A DNA stretch of 64,000 nucleotides from Bacillus nitratireducens (GTDB lineage: Bacteria > Bacillota > Bacilli > Bacillales > Bacillaceae_G): the NCBI RefSeq assembly GCF_001884135.1, contig NZ_MAOC01000084.1:100972-164971 (forward strand). Direction: 5' to 3'. Of the stretch, positions 52,334 to 60,284 are shown piece after piece (within the stretch, counting starts at the first letter, position 1; each line of letters begins with the position of its first letter). The translations under genes and the position numbers were made by a program. A model generated the notes under the pieces. The model ran no database searches. It was not told where the DNA came from and saw only the letters and a list, made by a program, of their open reading frames with translations.

Positions 52334-52502
52334 GATAAGTCTCCTTTATATAAAGTTAATTATGAACAATAGTAGTGAATTTTATCATATCATTGTTAAG
52401 GAAGGAAGGGAAGTTGGTTTAAAAATTCATATAATTCTTTCCAGCATTCCTTCGTTACGATACAATTAAAATGTTAATGTTTGTAAAAAAGGGGATAGAA
52501 AT

Positions 52503-53195
52503 ATGTCACATCATATTTTATTAGTTGAAGATGACATCTCAATTCAAGAGATGGTTGAAACATATTTAGTAAAAGAAGGTTTTCAAGTTACAATCGCATC
52601 TGATGGAGAAGAAGGCGTGAACACATATTTAAAAGGTTCATTTGATTTGATCATCCTCGATATTATGATGCCAAAGCTAGATGGCTTAGAGGTTGTGCGA
52701 ATCATTCGAGAAAAAAGTGCCGTTCCGATTTTAATGATGTCGGCAAAAGATACAGATGTTGATAAAGCTGTTGGATTAGGACTTGGAGCAGATGATTACA
52801 TTTGTAAGCCGTTTTCTATGATTGAACTAGCTGCACGTGTAAAAGCGGGTATTCGGAGGTCTACAAAGTATTCAGCTGTGGAATCAAAAGATGAGGCCAT
52901 TCAGATTGGTGATTTAATAATTGACCCAATTAATTTTACTGTGGAGAAAAAGGGAAGACAGCTTAAACTTACTTTAAAAGAATTTGAGATTTTAAAGCTA
53001 TTCGTGAAGAATCAAAATCGTGTTTTTACGAAAGCACAAATATATACGCTTGTTTGGAATGAAGAATATTATGGTGATGATAATGTTATTAATGTTCATA
53101 TGAGAAGATTACGTGAGAAAATTGAAAGTGATCCATCTAATCCAGAATATATTAAAACATTATGGGGCATCGGCTATAAGTTGGAAGTGATGTAG
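52503..53195 (+). CDS. OmpR-family response regulator, YcbL-like
   Basis: 230 residues. Receiver domain with phosphoacceptor Asp53 (IILDIMMPKLDG), MSAKDTD and KPFS; winged-helix DNA-binding domain in the C-terminal half (LTLKEFEIL, NVINVHMRRLREKI). The kinase gene follows after one base, then an ABC transporter. The set RR-HK-ATPase-permease resembles B. subtilis ycbLMNO, a probable peptide-antibiotic resistance or sensing locus. Confidence 0.92.
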   Translation: MSHHILLVEDDISIQEMVETYLVKEGFQVTIASDGEEGVNTYLKGSFDLIILDIMMPKLDGLEVVRIIREKSAVPILMMSAKDTDVDKAVGLGLGADDYICKPFSMIELAARVKAGIRRSTKYSAVESKDEAIQIGDLIIDPINFTVEKKGRQLKLTLKEFEILKLFVKNQNRVFTKAQIYTLVWNEEYYGDDNVINVHMRRLREKIESDPSNPEYIKTLWGIGYKLEVM

Positions 53196-53196
53196 T

Positions 53197-54132
53197 ATGG
53201 TTGTATTTTTAACCGTGGTGATTATTATATTGCTGATCGTTATTTACGTGCAATATAAAATTAGGAAAAATAGTAGTAGGAATTTACGCTACACGTATGA
53301 GAAGTTAAATCGAATTGTAAAAGAACAAACTGGTGAGAAGCTATTAATTATGACGGATGATACAGAATTGCAAAAGTTATTAGTGGCTATCAATCATTTG
53401 TTAGATGCAAAACAGAAAACGAATGCAGATCATGCAAAAGTAGAAATTTCGATGAGAAAAATGCTTTCAAATATTTCACATGATTTAAAGACGCCACTAA
53501 CAGTTATTCTTGGATATACAGAAATGTTAAATAAGGATAAAACGATTAACAAGGAAGAACAGCAAATATTACTTGAAAAGGTGCATGTGAAAACATTAGA
53601 GGTAATGGAACTAATTCATAAGTTTTTTGATTTAGCAAAATTAGAATCTGGTGACAAAGCAATCGAGATAACAAAAGTAAATATGAATGCAGTTTGTCGC
53701 GAGAAGATTTTATCGTTTTATGATTTAGTGACGGCGAAAGGGTTTCAAGTTCATATTGGTATACCAGAAAGAAATATATATGCACTTGGAAATGTAGAAG
53801 TATTAGGCAGGGTATTGAATAATTTAATATCAAATGCGATTACATATGGAGACGATGGAAAGACACTTGGTATGACGTTAAGAGATGATGAAACGAGTGT
53901 GTATATAGATGTATGGGATACAGGAAAAGGAATTGATGAATCTCATATTGATAAAGTGTTTGAGCGTATGTACACACTTGAAGATTCCAGAAATAGATTG
54001 TACCAAGGAAGTGGTTTAGGGTTAACGATTACGAAAAGGCTTGTGGAAGCGATAGACGGAGAAATACATCTTTCTAGTAAGCCGTATGAAAAAACAATTT
54101 TTACAGTTGTATTAACAAAGATGCTGTTTTAG
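53197..54132 (+). CDS. Sensor histidine kinase, YcbM-like
   Basis: 311 residues. One N-terminal membrane helix (about 2-19) and no extracellular sensor domain, so it probably senses through the membrane or through the ABC transporter. HisKA H-box ISHDLKTPL (His about 95), N-box LISNAITYGDDG, G-boxes DTGKGID and GSGLGLTI. Same length as B. subtilis YcbM. A terminator overlaps the stop, separating it from the transporter genes, which have their own promoter region. Confidence 0.92.
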   Translation: MVVFLTVVIIILLIVIYVQYKIRKNSSRNLRYTYEKLNRIVKEQTGEKLLIMTDDTELQKLLVAINHLLDAKQKTNADHAKVEISMRKMLSNISHDLKTPLTVILGYTEMLNKDKTINKEEQQILLEKVHVKTLEVMELIHKFFDLAKLESGDKAIEITKVNMNAVCREKILSFYDLVTAKGFQVHIGIPERNIYALGNVEVLGRVLNNLISNAITYGDDGKTLGMTLRDDETSVYIDVWDTGKGIDESHIDKVFERMYTLEDSRNRLYQGSGLGLTITKRLVEAIDGEIHLSSKPYEKTIFTVVLTKMLF

Positions 54133-54166
54133 CTTGTAGAGAAGTAGATTCTACAAGCTTTTTTTT
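54131..54166 (+). terminator. Intrinsic terminator after the kinase gene
   Basis: AGCTTGTAGA (54131-54140) with TCTACAAGCT (54150-54159), followed by eight T. Confidence 0.92.
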
Positions 54167-54259
54167 TCAGTGTAAGGAATTTGTAAGGAACGGGTAAGAA
54201 AAAAGAGATTTCCGTTGTCTATTATAGAAATATAAAGTAGTGCGAAAGGAGACAGTGAC

Positions 54260-55183
54260 ATGACATATATATTAAAAACGAATCAGCTAACGAAAGTGTT
54301 TAAAGGGAAAGAAGTTATTTCTAGCGTTAACATGCATGTGAAAAAAGGAGAGATATACGGTTTCTTAGGGCCGAATGGTGCAGGTAAAACAACGATTATG
54401 AAAATGATCACAAATTTAATCAAACCGACGAGCGGTGATATTGAAATTTTCGGTGAGAAGTTAACAGATACATCTTATGAATTGTTAAAGCGCATGGGGA
54501 CAATTATCGAATATCCAATCTTTTATGATAAATTAACGGCGAAGGAAAACTTAGAATTACATTGTGAATATATGGGGTATTACGATAAGAACGCAATTGA
54601 TCATGCTTTAAATTTAGTAAAACTGCACGGTATAGATGATAAAAAAGTAAAAGATTTTTCATTAGGGATGAAGCAACGACTTGGTATTGCAAGGGCGATC
54701 ATGACAAAGCCAGAACTACTTATTTTAGATGAGCCAATTAACGGTTTAGATCCAATTGGTATTAAAGAATTACGAGACTTATTTAAAATGCTTTGCAAAG
54801 AATATGGCATTACTTTATTAGTCTCTAGTCATATTTTAGGTGAGATGGAACTAATGGCAGATACAATTGGTGTGATTCAAAATGGAAAACTAATAAAAGA
54901 AGTTTCGATGAAGAGTATTAACGGAAAACAAACAGAGTACATTGAAATCACAGTTCCTGATGTGAAGCGTGCAGCTTATATTTTAGAAGATAAACTCGCT
55001 ATAAAAAATTACAAAATAATGAGTGGAAACATGATTCGTGTGTATGAATTGAAGGCGACGCAGCAAGCCATTTCAAAAGCACTTATTATGAATGATGTAG
55101 AAATTGAAAGTATTAATAAGAAACATAGTTCCTTAGAAGAATATTTCTTAAATGTAATGGATGGAGAGGGCATTCATGCTTAA
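54260..55183 (+). CDS. ABC transporter ATPase, BcrA/YcbN-like
   Basis: 307 residues. Walker A GPNGAGKT (about 37-44), signature FSLGMKQRLGIARA, Walker B LLILDEPINGLDP, H-loop SSHILGEM, and a C-terminal domain typical of BcrA-type lantibiotic/bacitracin ATPases. It overlaps the next small gene by eight bases. Presumably energises the two permeases downstream. AAAGGAGA precedes the start. Confidence 0.92.
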   Translation: MTYILKTNQLTKVFKGKEVISSVNMHVKKGEIYGFLGPNGAGKTTIMKMITNLIKPTSGDIEIFGEKLTDTSYELLKRMGTIIEYPIFYDKLTAKENLELHCEYMGYYDKNAIDHALNLVKLHGIDDKKVKDFSLGMKQRLGIARAIMTKPELLILDEPINGLDPIGIKELRDLFKMLCKEYGITLLVSSHILGEMELMADTIGVIQNGKLIKEVSMKSINGKQTEYIEITVPDVKRAAYILEDKLAIKNYKIMSGNMIRVYELKATQQAISKALIMNDVEIESINKKHSSLEEYFLNVMDGEGIHA

Positions 55184-55337
55184 TGGATTGTTAGTGAATC
55201 TAGTAAGTGGATTGATCGTAATGTTCATAAGTGGAATTTTATATTATAGAAAACCAGAGCGGAAATGGTTGTTAATTCTAATAGTAATAGGAATGTTAAG
55301 CGTAGTTACGGCTGGAATTAGAATGTTAGTAGCATAG
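55176..55337 (+). CDS. Small two-helix membrane protein of the ABC locus
   Basis: 53 residues, starting MLNGLLVNLVSG, two membrane helices separated by YYRKPERK. Its ATG lies inside the 3' end of the ATPase gene (8-base overlap), behind GGAGAGGG, so it is translated by coupling. No known family. Its position suggests a small subunit or regulator of this transporter. Confidence 0.72.
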   Translation: MLNGLLVNLVSGLIVMFISGILYYRKPERKWLLILIVIGMLSVVTAGIRMLVA

Positions 55338-55371
55338 AGATAGTTATGTCAGTAATGGAGGTGTGGTTTAT

Positions 55372-56076
55372 ATGTTTAAATTAATGAAACTTGAATGGAA
55401 GAAACATCAATTATCTAGTTATTTTAAAGGGGTAGCCATTTGTATTATAGCAATTTTTGCTGCGGTAAGTTTTATGGGGTTGGGAGCGAAAGGTGAAGGA
55501 GATGCGGCGCTAACTGATTTCACAAAATATATGACTTTAGCGAACCTTTTTATAAGGATAACATTTCTTATTTTTAGTGCGGTCATTTTATCACGTTTAG
55601 TAATTGATGAGTATAAGAACAAAACAATGCAACTATTGTTTATGTATCCACTGCAAAGGAAAAAGTTAATGAGAGCGAAATTAACAATTGTTTTCAGTTT
55701 TTGTTTTGTGAGCATGATTATTGCTACTTTCAGTATTAGTTTGCTCATATTTTTTATGAACCCAATGATGGAGCTGTTTGAAACACCTATGACGATGGGG
55801 GAAATAATAGCTACCGTTCCAGCTACTTTTATAAGTGCATTTATGATATCTGGTATTAGTTTAATTCCTTTATTTTTTGGGATGAGAAAGAAATCGGCAC
55901 CGACAACGATTACTTCTGCAGTAATAATTGGGATGTTAGTGAACAGTAACGTTGGTCCTGGAAACGGTCAAGTAAGTATGTATGATTTTATATTTATCCC
56001 AATTGTACTCTGCTTATTAGGAATTTTTATTAGTTATCTTTCGTATCGTAAGATCGACAAGATTGATGTGGCGTAA
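55372..56076 (+). CDS. ABC transporter permease, paralog 1
   Basis: 234 residues with six membrane helices (ABC-2 type). It begins MFKLMKLEWKKHQL and has the DEYKNKTMQLLFMYPLQRKK cytoplasmic loop found in YcbO-like lantibiotic-resistance permeases. ATG at 55372 follows GGAGGTG by 10 bases. The product of 57008-57703 is a clear paralog with the same loop (SEYKNKTILLMFSYPINRKK), so the two may form a heterodimer. Confidence 0.87.
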   Translation: MFKLMKLEWKKHQLSSYFKGVAICIIAIFAAVSFMGLGAKGEGDAALTDFTKYMTLANLFIRITFLIFSAVILSRLVIDEYKNKTMQLLFMYPLQRKKLMRAKLTIVFSFCFVSMIIATFSISLLIFFMNPMMELFETPMTMGEIIATVPATFISAFMISGISLIPLFFGMRKKSAPTTITSAVIIGMLVNSNVGPGNGQVSMYDFIFIPIVLCLLGIFISYLSYRKIDKIDVA

Positions 56077-56110
56077 AATAAGCTTAAAACAACAATGAAC
56101 AGGGGTATGC

Positions 56111-56983
56111 ATGGTGAAAAAAATAATAGTAATTGCAATTTTATTTCTGACAATTGCTAGTGTAGTTTTTGGTTTTAAGACATTTCAGGGGAAAGATTTT
56201 AAGAAAGAAAAGTCTTTTGAGATAAATCATATAAAAGAAATAGAAGTGGACAATGAAAACTGGGATATTGAATTTAAAAGTACAGACGCTAACAAAATAG
56301 TGATCTTCGCCCAAGGTCAACGAGCAGATAAAAATCTAGATCCCGTCGAAATAGAACATGAAGGAAATAAAGTTGTGATTAAGCAAAAACAAAAGGCGAC
56401 TAGATTTTTTAATGGTTTTACGTTTAGGAAGAAAAATAGTATATCTATATCTATTCCTAAGCAAGAAATAGATAAAATTGTATTAAATAATAAATCGGGT
56501 GATGTGAAAATAAGCGATATAGAAGTAAAAAGTATCGTGACAAAAGGCAAGTCTGGAGATGAAATGATTACAGGACTATCGGCAGAGAAGGGTGAGTTCA
56601 CATCCGAAAGTGGAGATTTAATGTTAAAAGATAGTTCATTACAAGAAGTAAATATAACTTCTACTACTGGCGATAATTATGTGAAAAACATAAAAAATGA
56701 AAATATGAACATCACTTCAACATCCGGTGAAGTATTACTGAAAGATATGAAAGAAGGAAAATCATTATTTGTAGAAACAAAATCAGGCGATATTGGCGTA
56801 CGGTATAAAGGTGTTCCGATTTCTTTAAAACTTACGGCTAAAAGTAATTCGTCTGATGTAATGGTGAATGTAAATGGACTTAAGAAAGATAAAAATACAG
56901 AAAAGGTAAAAGCAGGAACCATCGGTGATGCAAAAAACGAGGTGAAGATTTTAAGTAAAACAGGAGCGATTTATATCGATTAA
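56111..56983 (+). CDS. DUF4097-family beta-repeat protein, membrane-anchored
   Basis: 290 residues. N-terminal membrane helix or uncleaved signal (about 4-22), then a repetitive beta-strand domain of the DUF4097 kind with recurrent S/T-x-S-G-D motifs (NNKSGDVKI, GKSGDEM, SESGDLML, STSGEVLL, TKSGDIGV). Predicted to be outside the membrane. Lies between the two paralogous permease genes; such proteins often accompany antibiotic-peptide-sensing systems but have no proven function. Confidence 0.85.
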   Translation: MVKKIIVIAILFLTIASVVFGFKTFQGKDFKKEKSFEINHIKEIEVDNENWDIEFKSTDANKIVIFAQGQRADKNLDPVEIEHEGNKVVIKQKQKATRFFNGFTFRKKNSISISIPKQEIDKIVLNNKSGDVKISDIEVKSIVTKGKSGDEMITGLSAEKGEFTSESGDLMLKDSSLQEVNITSTTGDNYVKNIKNENMNITSTSGEVLLKDMKEGKSLFVETKSGDIGVRYKGVPISLKLTAKSNSSDVMVNVNGLKKDKNTEKVKAGTIGDAKNEVKILSKTGAIYID

Positions 56984-57007
56984 AATGTAAATGAAAGGAG
57001 GACTATT

Positions 57008-57703
57008 ATGCTACGTCTTATGAAGCTAGAATTGAAGAAGTTTAAGCTTGGATGGTATGTGAGGGGAGCGATTATTGCAAATATCGCTATACTGGCATTA
57101 ATGATCTTTACGAGCATCGTTGCTCAAGTAGAAGGTGATCCGGAAATAAGGGATCCACAGACAATTTTGTTGATGGCCAGTACAGTAGTAAGGGCAACAT
57201 TTATTATTTTTGGTAGTGTGTTAATCGCAAGGTTAATAATTAGTGAATATAAAAATAAAACAATACTACTTATGTTTTCTTACCCAATTAACCGAAAGAA
57301 AATGATGGTTAGTAAGTTGGCTATTACAGCAATATTAACATTTATAACAGTTATTTTATCTAACATTTTAGTAGTAGGAGTTTTCTTTGGGATAGATAGT
57401 TATTTTTCAATTCTTCCTAATTCATTCACAGTAGATCAATTGACGCGAGAAGGGATAAACCTTGTTCCTTTAGCTATTGCCACTGCTGGAATAAGTTTAA
57501 TACCTCTATATTTCGGAATGCGTAAACGTTCAGTGCCAACTACAATTGTTTCATCTCTTATCGTTGTATCAATTGCAATTAATAACACTCCAATGTTTTC
57601 TACAGCAACCTTTCTTCCCCTTCAACTATCATTGGCAGCAATTGGAGTTGCGATTGCATATTACGGAGTTAAAAATATAGAGAAGGAAGATATAACAGTA
57701 TGA
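57008..57703 (+). CDS. ABC transporter permease, paralog 2
   Basis: 231 residues, six helices, starting MLRLMKLELKKFKLG. Shares with paralog 1 the EYKNKT loop and PLYFGMRKRSVPTTI (paralog 1: PLFFGMRKKSAPTTI). Duplication within the operon is evident. AAAGGAGG precedes the start. Ends the operon with a strong terminator. Confidence 0.87.
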   Translation: MLRLMKLELKKFKLGWYVRGAIIANIAILALMIFTSIVAQVEGDPEIRDPQTILLMASTVVRATFIIFGSVLIARLIISEYKNKTILLMFSYPINRKKMMVSKLAITAILTFITVILSNILVVGVFFGIDSYFSILPNSFTVDQLTREGINLVPLAIATAGISLIPLYFGMRKRSVPTTIVSSLIVVSIAINNTPMFSTATFLPLQLSLAAIGVAIAYYGVKNIEKEDITV

Positions 57704-57714
57704 CAAGAATACGT

Positions 57715-57747
57715 AAAAAAGAGTTGGCGTTATACCAACTCTTTTTT
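57715..57747. terminator. Terminator after the second permease gene
   Basis: 13-base stem 57715-57727 with 57735-57747 (GAGTTGG/CCAACTC core with A and T tails), usable in both directions by the convergent genes. Confidence 0.92.
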
Positions 57748-57766
57748 GTATATGTATGCTTCGTTA

Positions 57767-58099
57767 CTACTCTGTAAATTTATAGTGTTTGCTTAAATAC
57801 TCTTGCACTCCTGGAGAAATGTTAAAGTTATTAGGACCTTTATATTCGATAGTAAACTCCCCATCTTCAATTGTTTCAAAGGCGATTGCATAGCTATCCA
57901 TTTTAGAATCGTAAGAAGTATTTTTGACTTTTGCATCTAGATTAAAGTATTTTGTAATATACTCTTTTGATTCAGCAACTGCTGTTTGTTTTCCCCAAGG
58001 GGTACCATAACTTGTGAAATAAAGAGATACACCGATAACTCCAATGATAGAAGTTAGTAAGAGAGTTCTTATTGTTACTTTTTTGTTTGTTGTATTCAA
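57767..58099 (-). CDS. DUF3139-like membrane-anchored protein
   Basis: 110 residues. TTG start at 58099, decided by GGAGGG seven bases upstream. N-terminal membrane helix (about 12-30), then an extracytoplasmic domain with YGTPWGK, KEYITKYFNL and EFTIEYKG, the pattern of small DUF3139 proteins common in Bacillus. Function unknown. Confidence 0.72.
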   Translation of the reverse strand: MNTTNKKVTIRTLLLTSIIGVIGVSLYFTSYGTPWGKQTAVAESKEYITKYFNLDAKVKNTSYDSKMDSYAIAFETIEDGEFTIEYKGPNNFNISPGVQEYLSKHYKFTE

Positions 58100-58191
58100 T
58101 TTAGTTCCCTCCAATTAATATGAATTTATCTTAACGTATTTTCTCATAAAATACCATTTAGTAGAAAATAGTTTCACATGAAACAAGTTAC

Positions 58192-58229
58192 AGAAAAAGA
58201 CAAGGTGCATAAACACCTTGTCTTTTTCT
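58192..58229. terminator. Terminator of the DinB-family gene
   Basis: Perfect 16-base arms 58192-58207 and 58214-58229 (GACAAGGTG/CACCTTGTC core), A-run on the left for the minus-strand gene. Confidence 0.92.
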
Positions 58230-58233
58230 GTCG

Positions 58234-58737
58234 TTACATTTGGGGAGCTTCCATTCCAGTAGCAGCCCATTCTTCTTTTGCAGGACCATATACGCCAGGG
58301 ACTGTTAAGCCAGCTTGACGCATTAAAACAGTCATTTGTCCGCGATGGTGATTTTGATGATTAATGAGTGTCATCAAAAATATAGAATTCGGCATAGGAC
58401 GACCAAAGAAGTCATTAATAGTAGCTAAGTCTTTATCTGTCCATTCGCCTTGAAGAGCTTCAACAAAAGCTACATTCACTTTGCGATACCCATCTGCAAT
58501 TGTTTTTGCTGAAGTTGGTACAGGATAATCTTTCGTTTCTCCTTCAAACTTAAGTCCTGTCCCTGATAGCATAACAGGAAGTGCTGTAACGATATGCCAA
58601 GCGACTCTCCCTAAAGTCCAGTGCCCAGGTGCAATTTCTTGTAATAAAGATTCATCTGTTAATGTATCGAGCATCTTTTGAGTAGACTCAGCCTCGTATG
58701 TCCATGATTGTAGAAAACCTTCAATAGTTTGGTACAT
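58234..58737 (-). CDS. DinB-family metal-binding protein
   Basis: 167-residue four-helix-bundle protein. The three conserved histidines of DinB/YfiT-like enzymes are present: WHIV (about 48) and HHRGQ after INHQN (about 130 and 134), forming a metal site. Family members include bacillithiol- or mycothiol-dependent transferases. The substrate is unknown here. ATG at 58737 follows GGGGGGATA. Confidence 0.85.
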   Translation of the reverse strand: MYQTIEGFLQSWTYEAESTQKMLDTLTDESLLQEIAPGHWTLGRVAWHIVTALPVMLSGTGLKFEGETKDYPVPTSAKTIADGYRKVNVAFVEALQGEWTDKDLATINDFFGRPMPNSIFLMTLINHQNHHRGQMTVLMRQAGLTVPGVYGPAKEEWAATGMEAPQM

Positions 58738-58920
58738 TATTGTTATCCCCCCTACTTATGTTCATAGATTAAGTTCGAGATACTTAATTCATTCCCTTTT
58801 TATAGAAAAAATTTCAATGCATATTGCTACAATATAAAAATAATTAGAAAATATTTGTAAAAGTGTCAGAAAACCGCCCTATGCATTCGTATATATAATG
58901 AATAGAGAATGGAGTAAAGA

Positions 58921-59478
58921 GTGGTGATAAGGGTGAAGGATATAGAAATAGTAGAAGGTCTTCGGAAACAAGATATGTTAGCATTACATACAGCAATTGA
59001 TCGATATGGAGATTTAATTTATAGGGTAGTTCACAGTGTTTTAGATACGGCGCATAGTAAGGTGTTAGTGGATGAATGTGTTGATGATATTTTATTAATC
59101 GTTTGGTACAACATTAGTAGTTATGATGAAAATCGTGGGAAGTTTAGAAATTGGCTTATATCTGTCGCGAAATTTAAAGCCATTGATTATAAACGAAAAA
59201 GTAATAAGGTCTATCAATTACAAGAGTTTCAGCAAGAAATATATGTAGAAGGAAAAAATGTTAATTTAACAAAAGAAGAGCGAGATTGTAATTTTTTCGT
59301 TTTAATTAAAGAATTGAACGAAGAAGATAAGAAAATTTTTATAAAAAGGTATTTAGATGAATATAGCGTACAAGAAATAGCGCTTGAGTTCAGTATGACG
59401 CGAGATACGGTGTATAGTAGGCTTTCAAGAGGGAGAAAGAAATTGAAGAAGATGTTGGGAGGGAATAGGGATGAATAA
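58921..59478 (+). CDS. ECF-type RNA polymerase sigma factor
   Basis: 185 residues. Sigma region 2 (about 18-90: VDECVDDILLIVWYNI, FRNWLISVAKFKAIDYKRK) and region 4 (about 125-180: LNEEDKKIFIKRYLDEYSVQEIA, TRDTVYSRLSRGRKKL). Starts with GTG behind GGAG; 58921 and 58924 are both possible. It overlaps the next gene by eight bases, the usual sign of a sigma/anti-sigma pair. Confidence 0.88.
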   Translation: MVIRVKDIEIVEGLRKQDMLALHTAIDRYGDLIYRVVHSVLDTAHSKVLVDECVDDILLIVWYNISSYDENRGKFRNWLISVAKFKAIDYKRKSNKVYQLQEFQQEIYVEGKNVNLTKEERDCNFFVLIKELNEEDKKIFIKRYLDEYSVQEIALEFSMTRDTVYSRLSRGRKKLKKMLGGNRDE

Positions 59479-60142
59479 AGAGAAGTTCCTTCAGGAATTA
59501 AATAATTTGCAGTATAGAGATGATTTTGTAGATGACGATATAAATGATGAAAAAATAGATGAAAAGAAAATAAATCGTACAAAAGAAGTTGTAACAAAAA
59601 AAATTTTAATGAAACGATGTCATGAGGTTGTACAAGAAGGGCTACAGGGAAGTGAAGAGATTTTATATAGTATGTTTGCTGAAAATCCTCGCGTGAAAAA
59701 TTGGCAGACAGGAACAGCGATGAGCTTAGGGGTAGGCGTTCTTGCGATGAACTTCGGTATTAATAATATGCTAATCGTTACAAATGAACGATTGTACGTG
59801 TTTTTTGTAGATCGTTATTATAATGACGTTGATCTAAAAGTATGTGTATTAAATGAAATAGCTTCTATGAAAACAATATTAGACCGTAAAGGTGGAAGTG
59901 AGTTTCTGCATATAAAGTATAAAAATGATAAGGAATATGTATTGTTGGGAAATGCTGATGATTATAGAGAGTTATTTCAAATACTTGGTGGATTGAAAGT
60001 AGCGAATGGAATAGAACTAAAATTAAAGGATAAGAAATTAAAGAGACAGTTAACTTTAAAACGAAGTGTGTTCAATATAATCATGTATTCACTTGTTATA
60101 TATTTTATGTACAAAGCTTATATTAATTTTATCCCGCATTAA
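59471..60142 (+). CDS. Membrane-anchored PH-like protein, candidate anti-sigma factor
   Basis: 223 residues, translationally coupled to the sigma gene. The N-terminal third is charged and helical (could bind sigma). Then comes a hydrophobic turn (SLGVGVLAMNFG) and a region like a bacterial PH domain (MLIVTNERLYVFFVD, LNEIASMKTI, YVLLGNADDYRELF). One C-terminal membrane helix (about 200-218) follows. There is no zinc anti-sigma motif (HxxxCxxC). The last codons and stop lie inside the bcr1-like repeat, so the original C-terminus may have been different. Confidence 0.65.
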   Translation: MNKEKFLQELNNLQYRDDFVDDDINDEKIDEKKINRTKEVVTKKILMKRCHEVVQEGLQGSEEILYSMFAENPRVKNWQTGTAMSLGVGVLAMNFGINNMLIVTNERLYVFFVDRYYNDVDLKVCVLNEIASMKTILDRKGGSEFLHIKYKNDKEYVLLGNADDYRELFQILGGLKVANGIELKLKDKKLKRQLTLKRSVFNIIMYSLVIYFMYKAYINFIPH

Positions 60143-60242
60143 CGGGCAGTAAAAATCTCATCTCTAAGTGCGGCTGGAGAGAAGAAGGTAGATGGGGGTC
60201 GGGATGCCCGTAAAATCCTAACTGATTAAAGTTTCGCTTTAT
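60128..60242 (+). repeat. bcr1-like repeat element with TTTAT duplication
   Basis: TTTAT at 60128-60132 and 60238-60242 flank 105 bases that begin CCCGCATTAACGGGCAG and end CTGATTAAAGTTTCGC. Internal CGGGCA pairs with TGCCCG. This matches my recollection of bcr1, the mobile-like repeat of the B. cereus group, which duplicates TTTAT. Confidence 0.8.
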
Positions 60243-60252
60243 GCCATAATAG

Positions 60253-60284
60253 AAAAGCTGGCTTCATATATGAAGCCAGCTTTT
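60253..60284. terminator. Terminator of the siderophore permease gene
   Basis: Perfect 32-base palindrome with GCTGGCTTCA core, AAAA/TTTT ends, overlapping the stop codon of the minus-strand permease. Confidence 0.92.
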
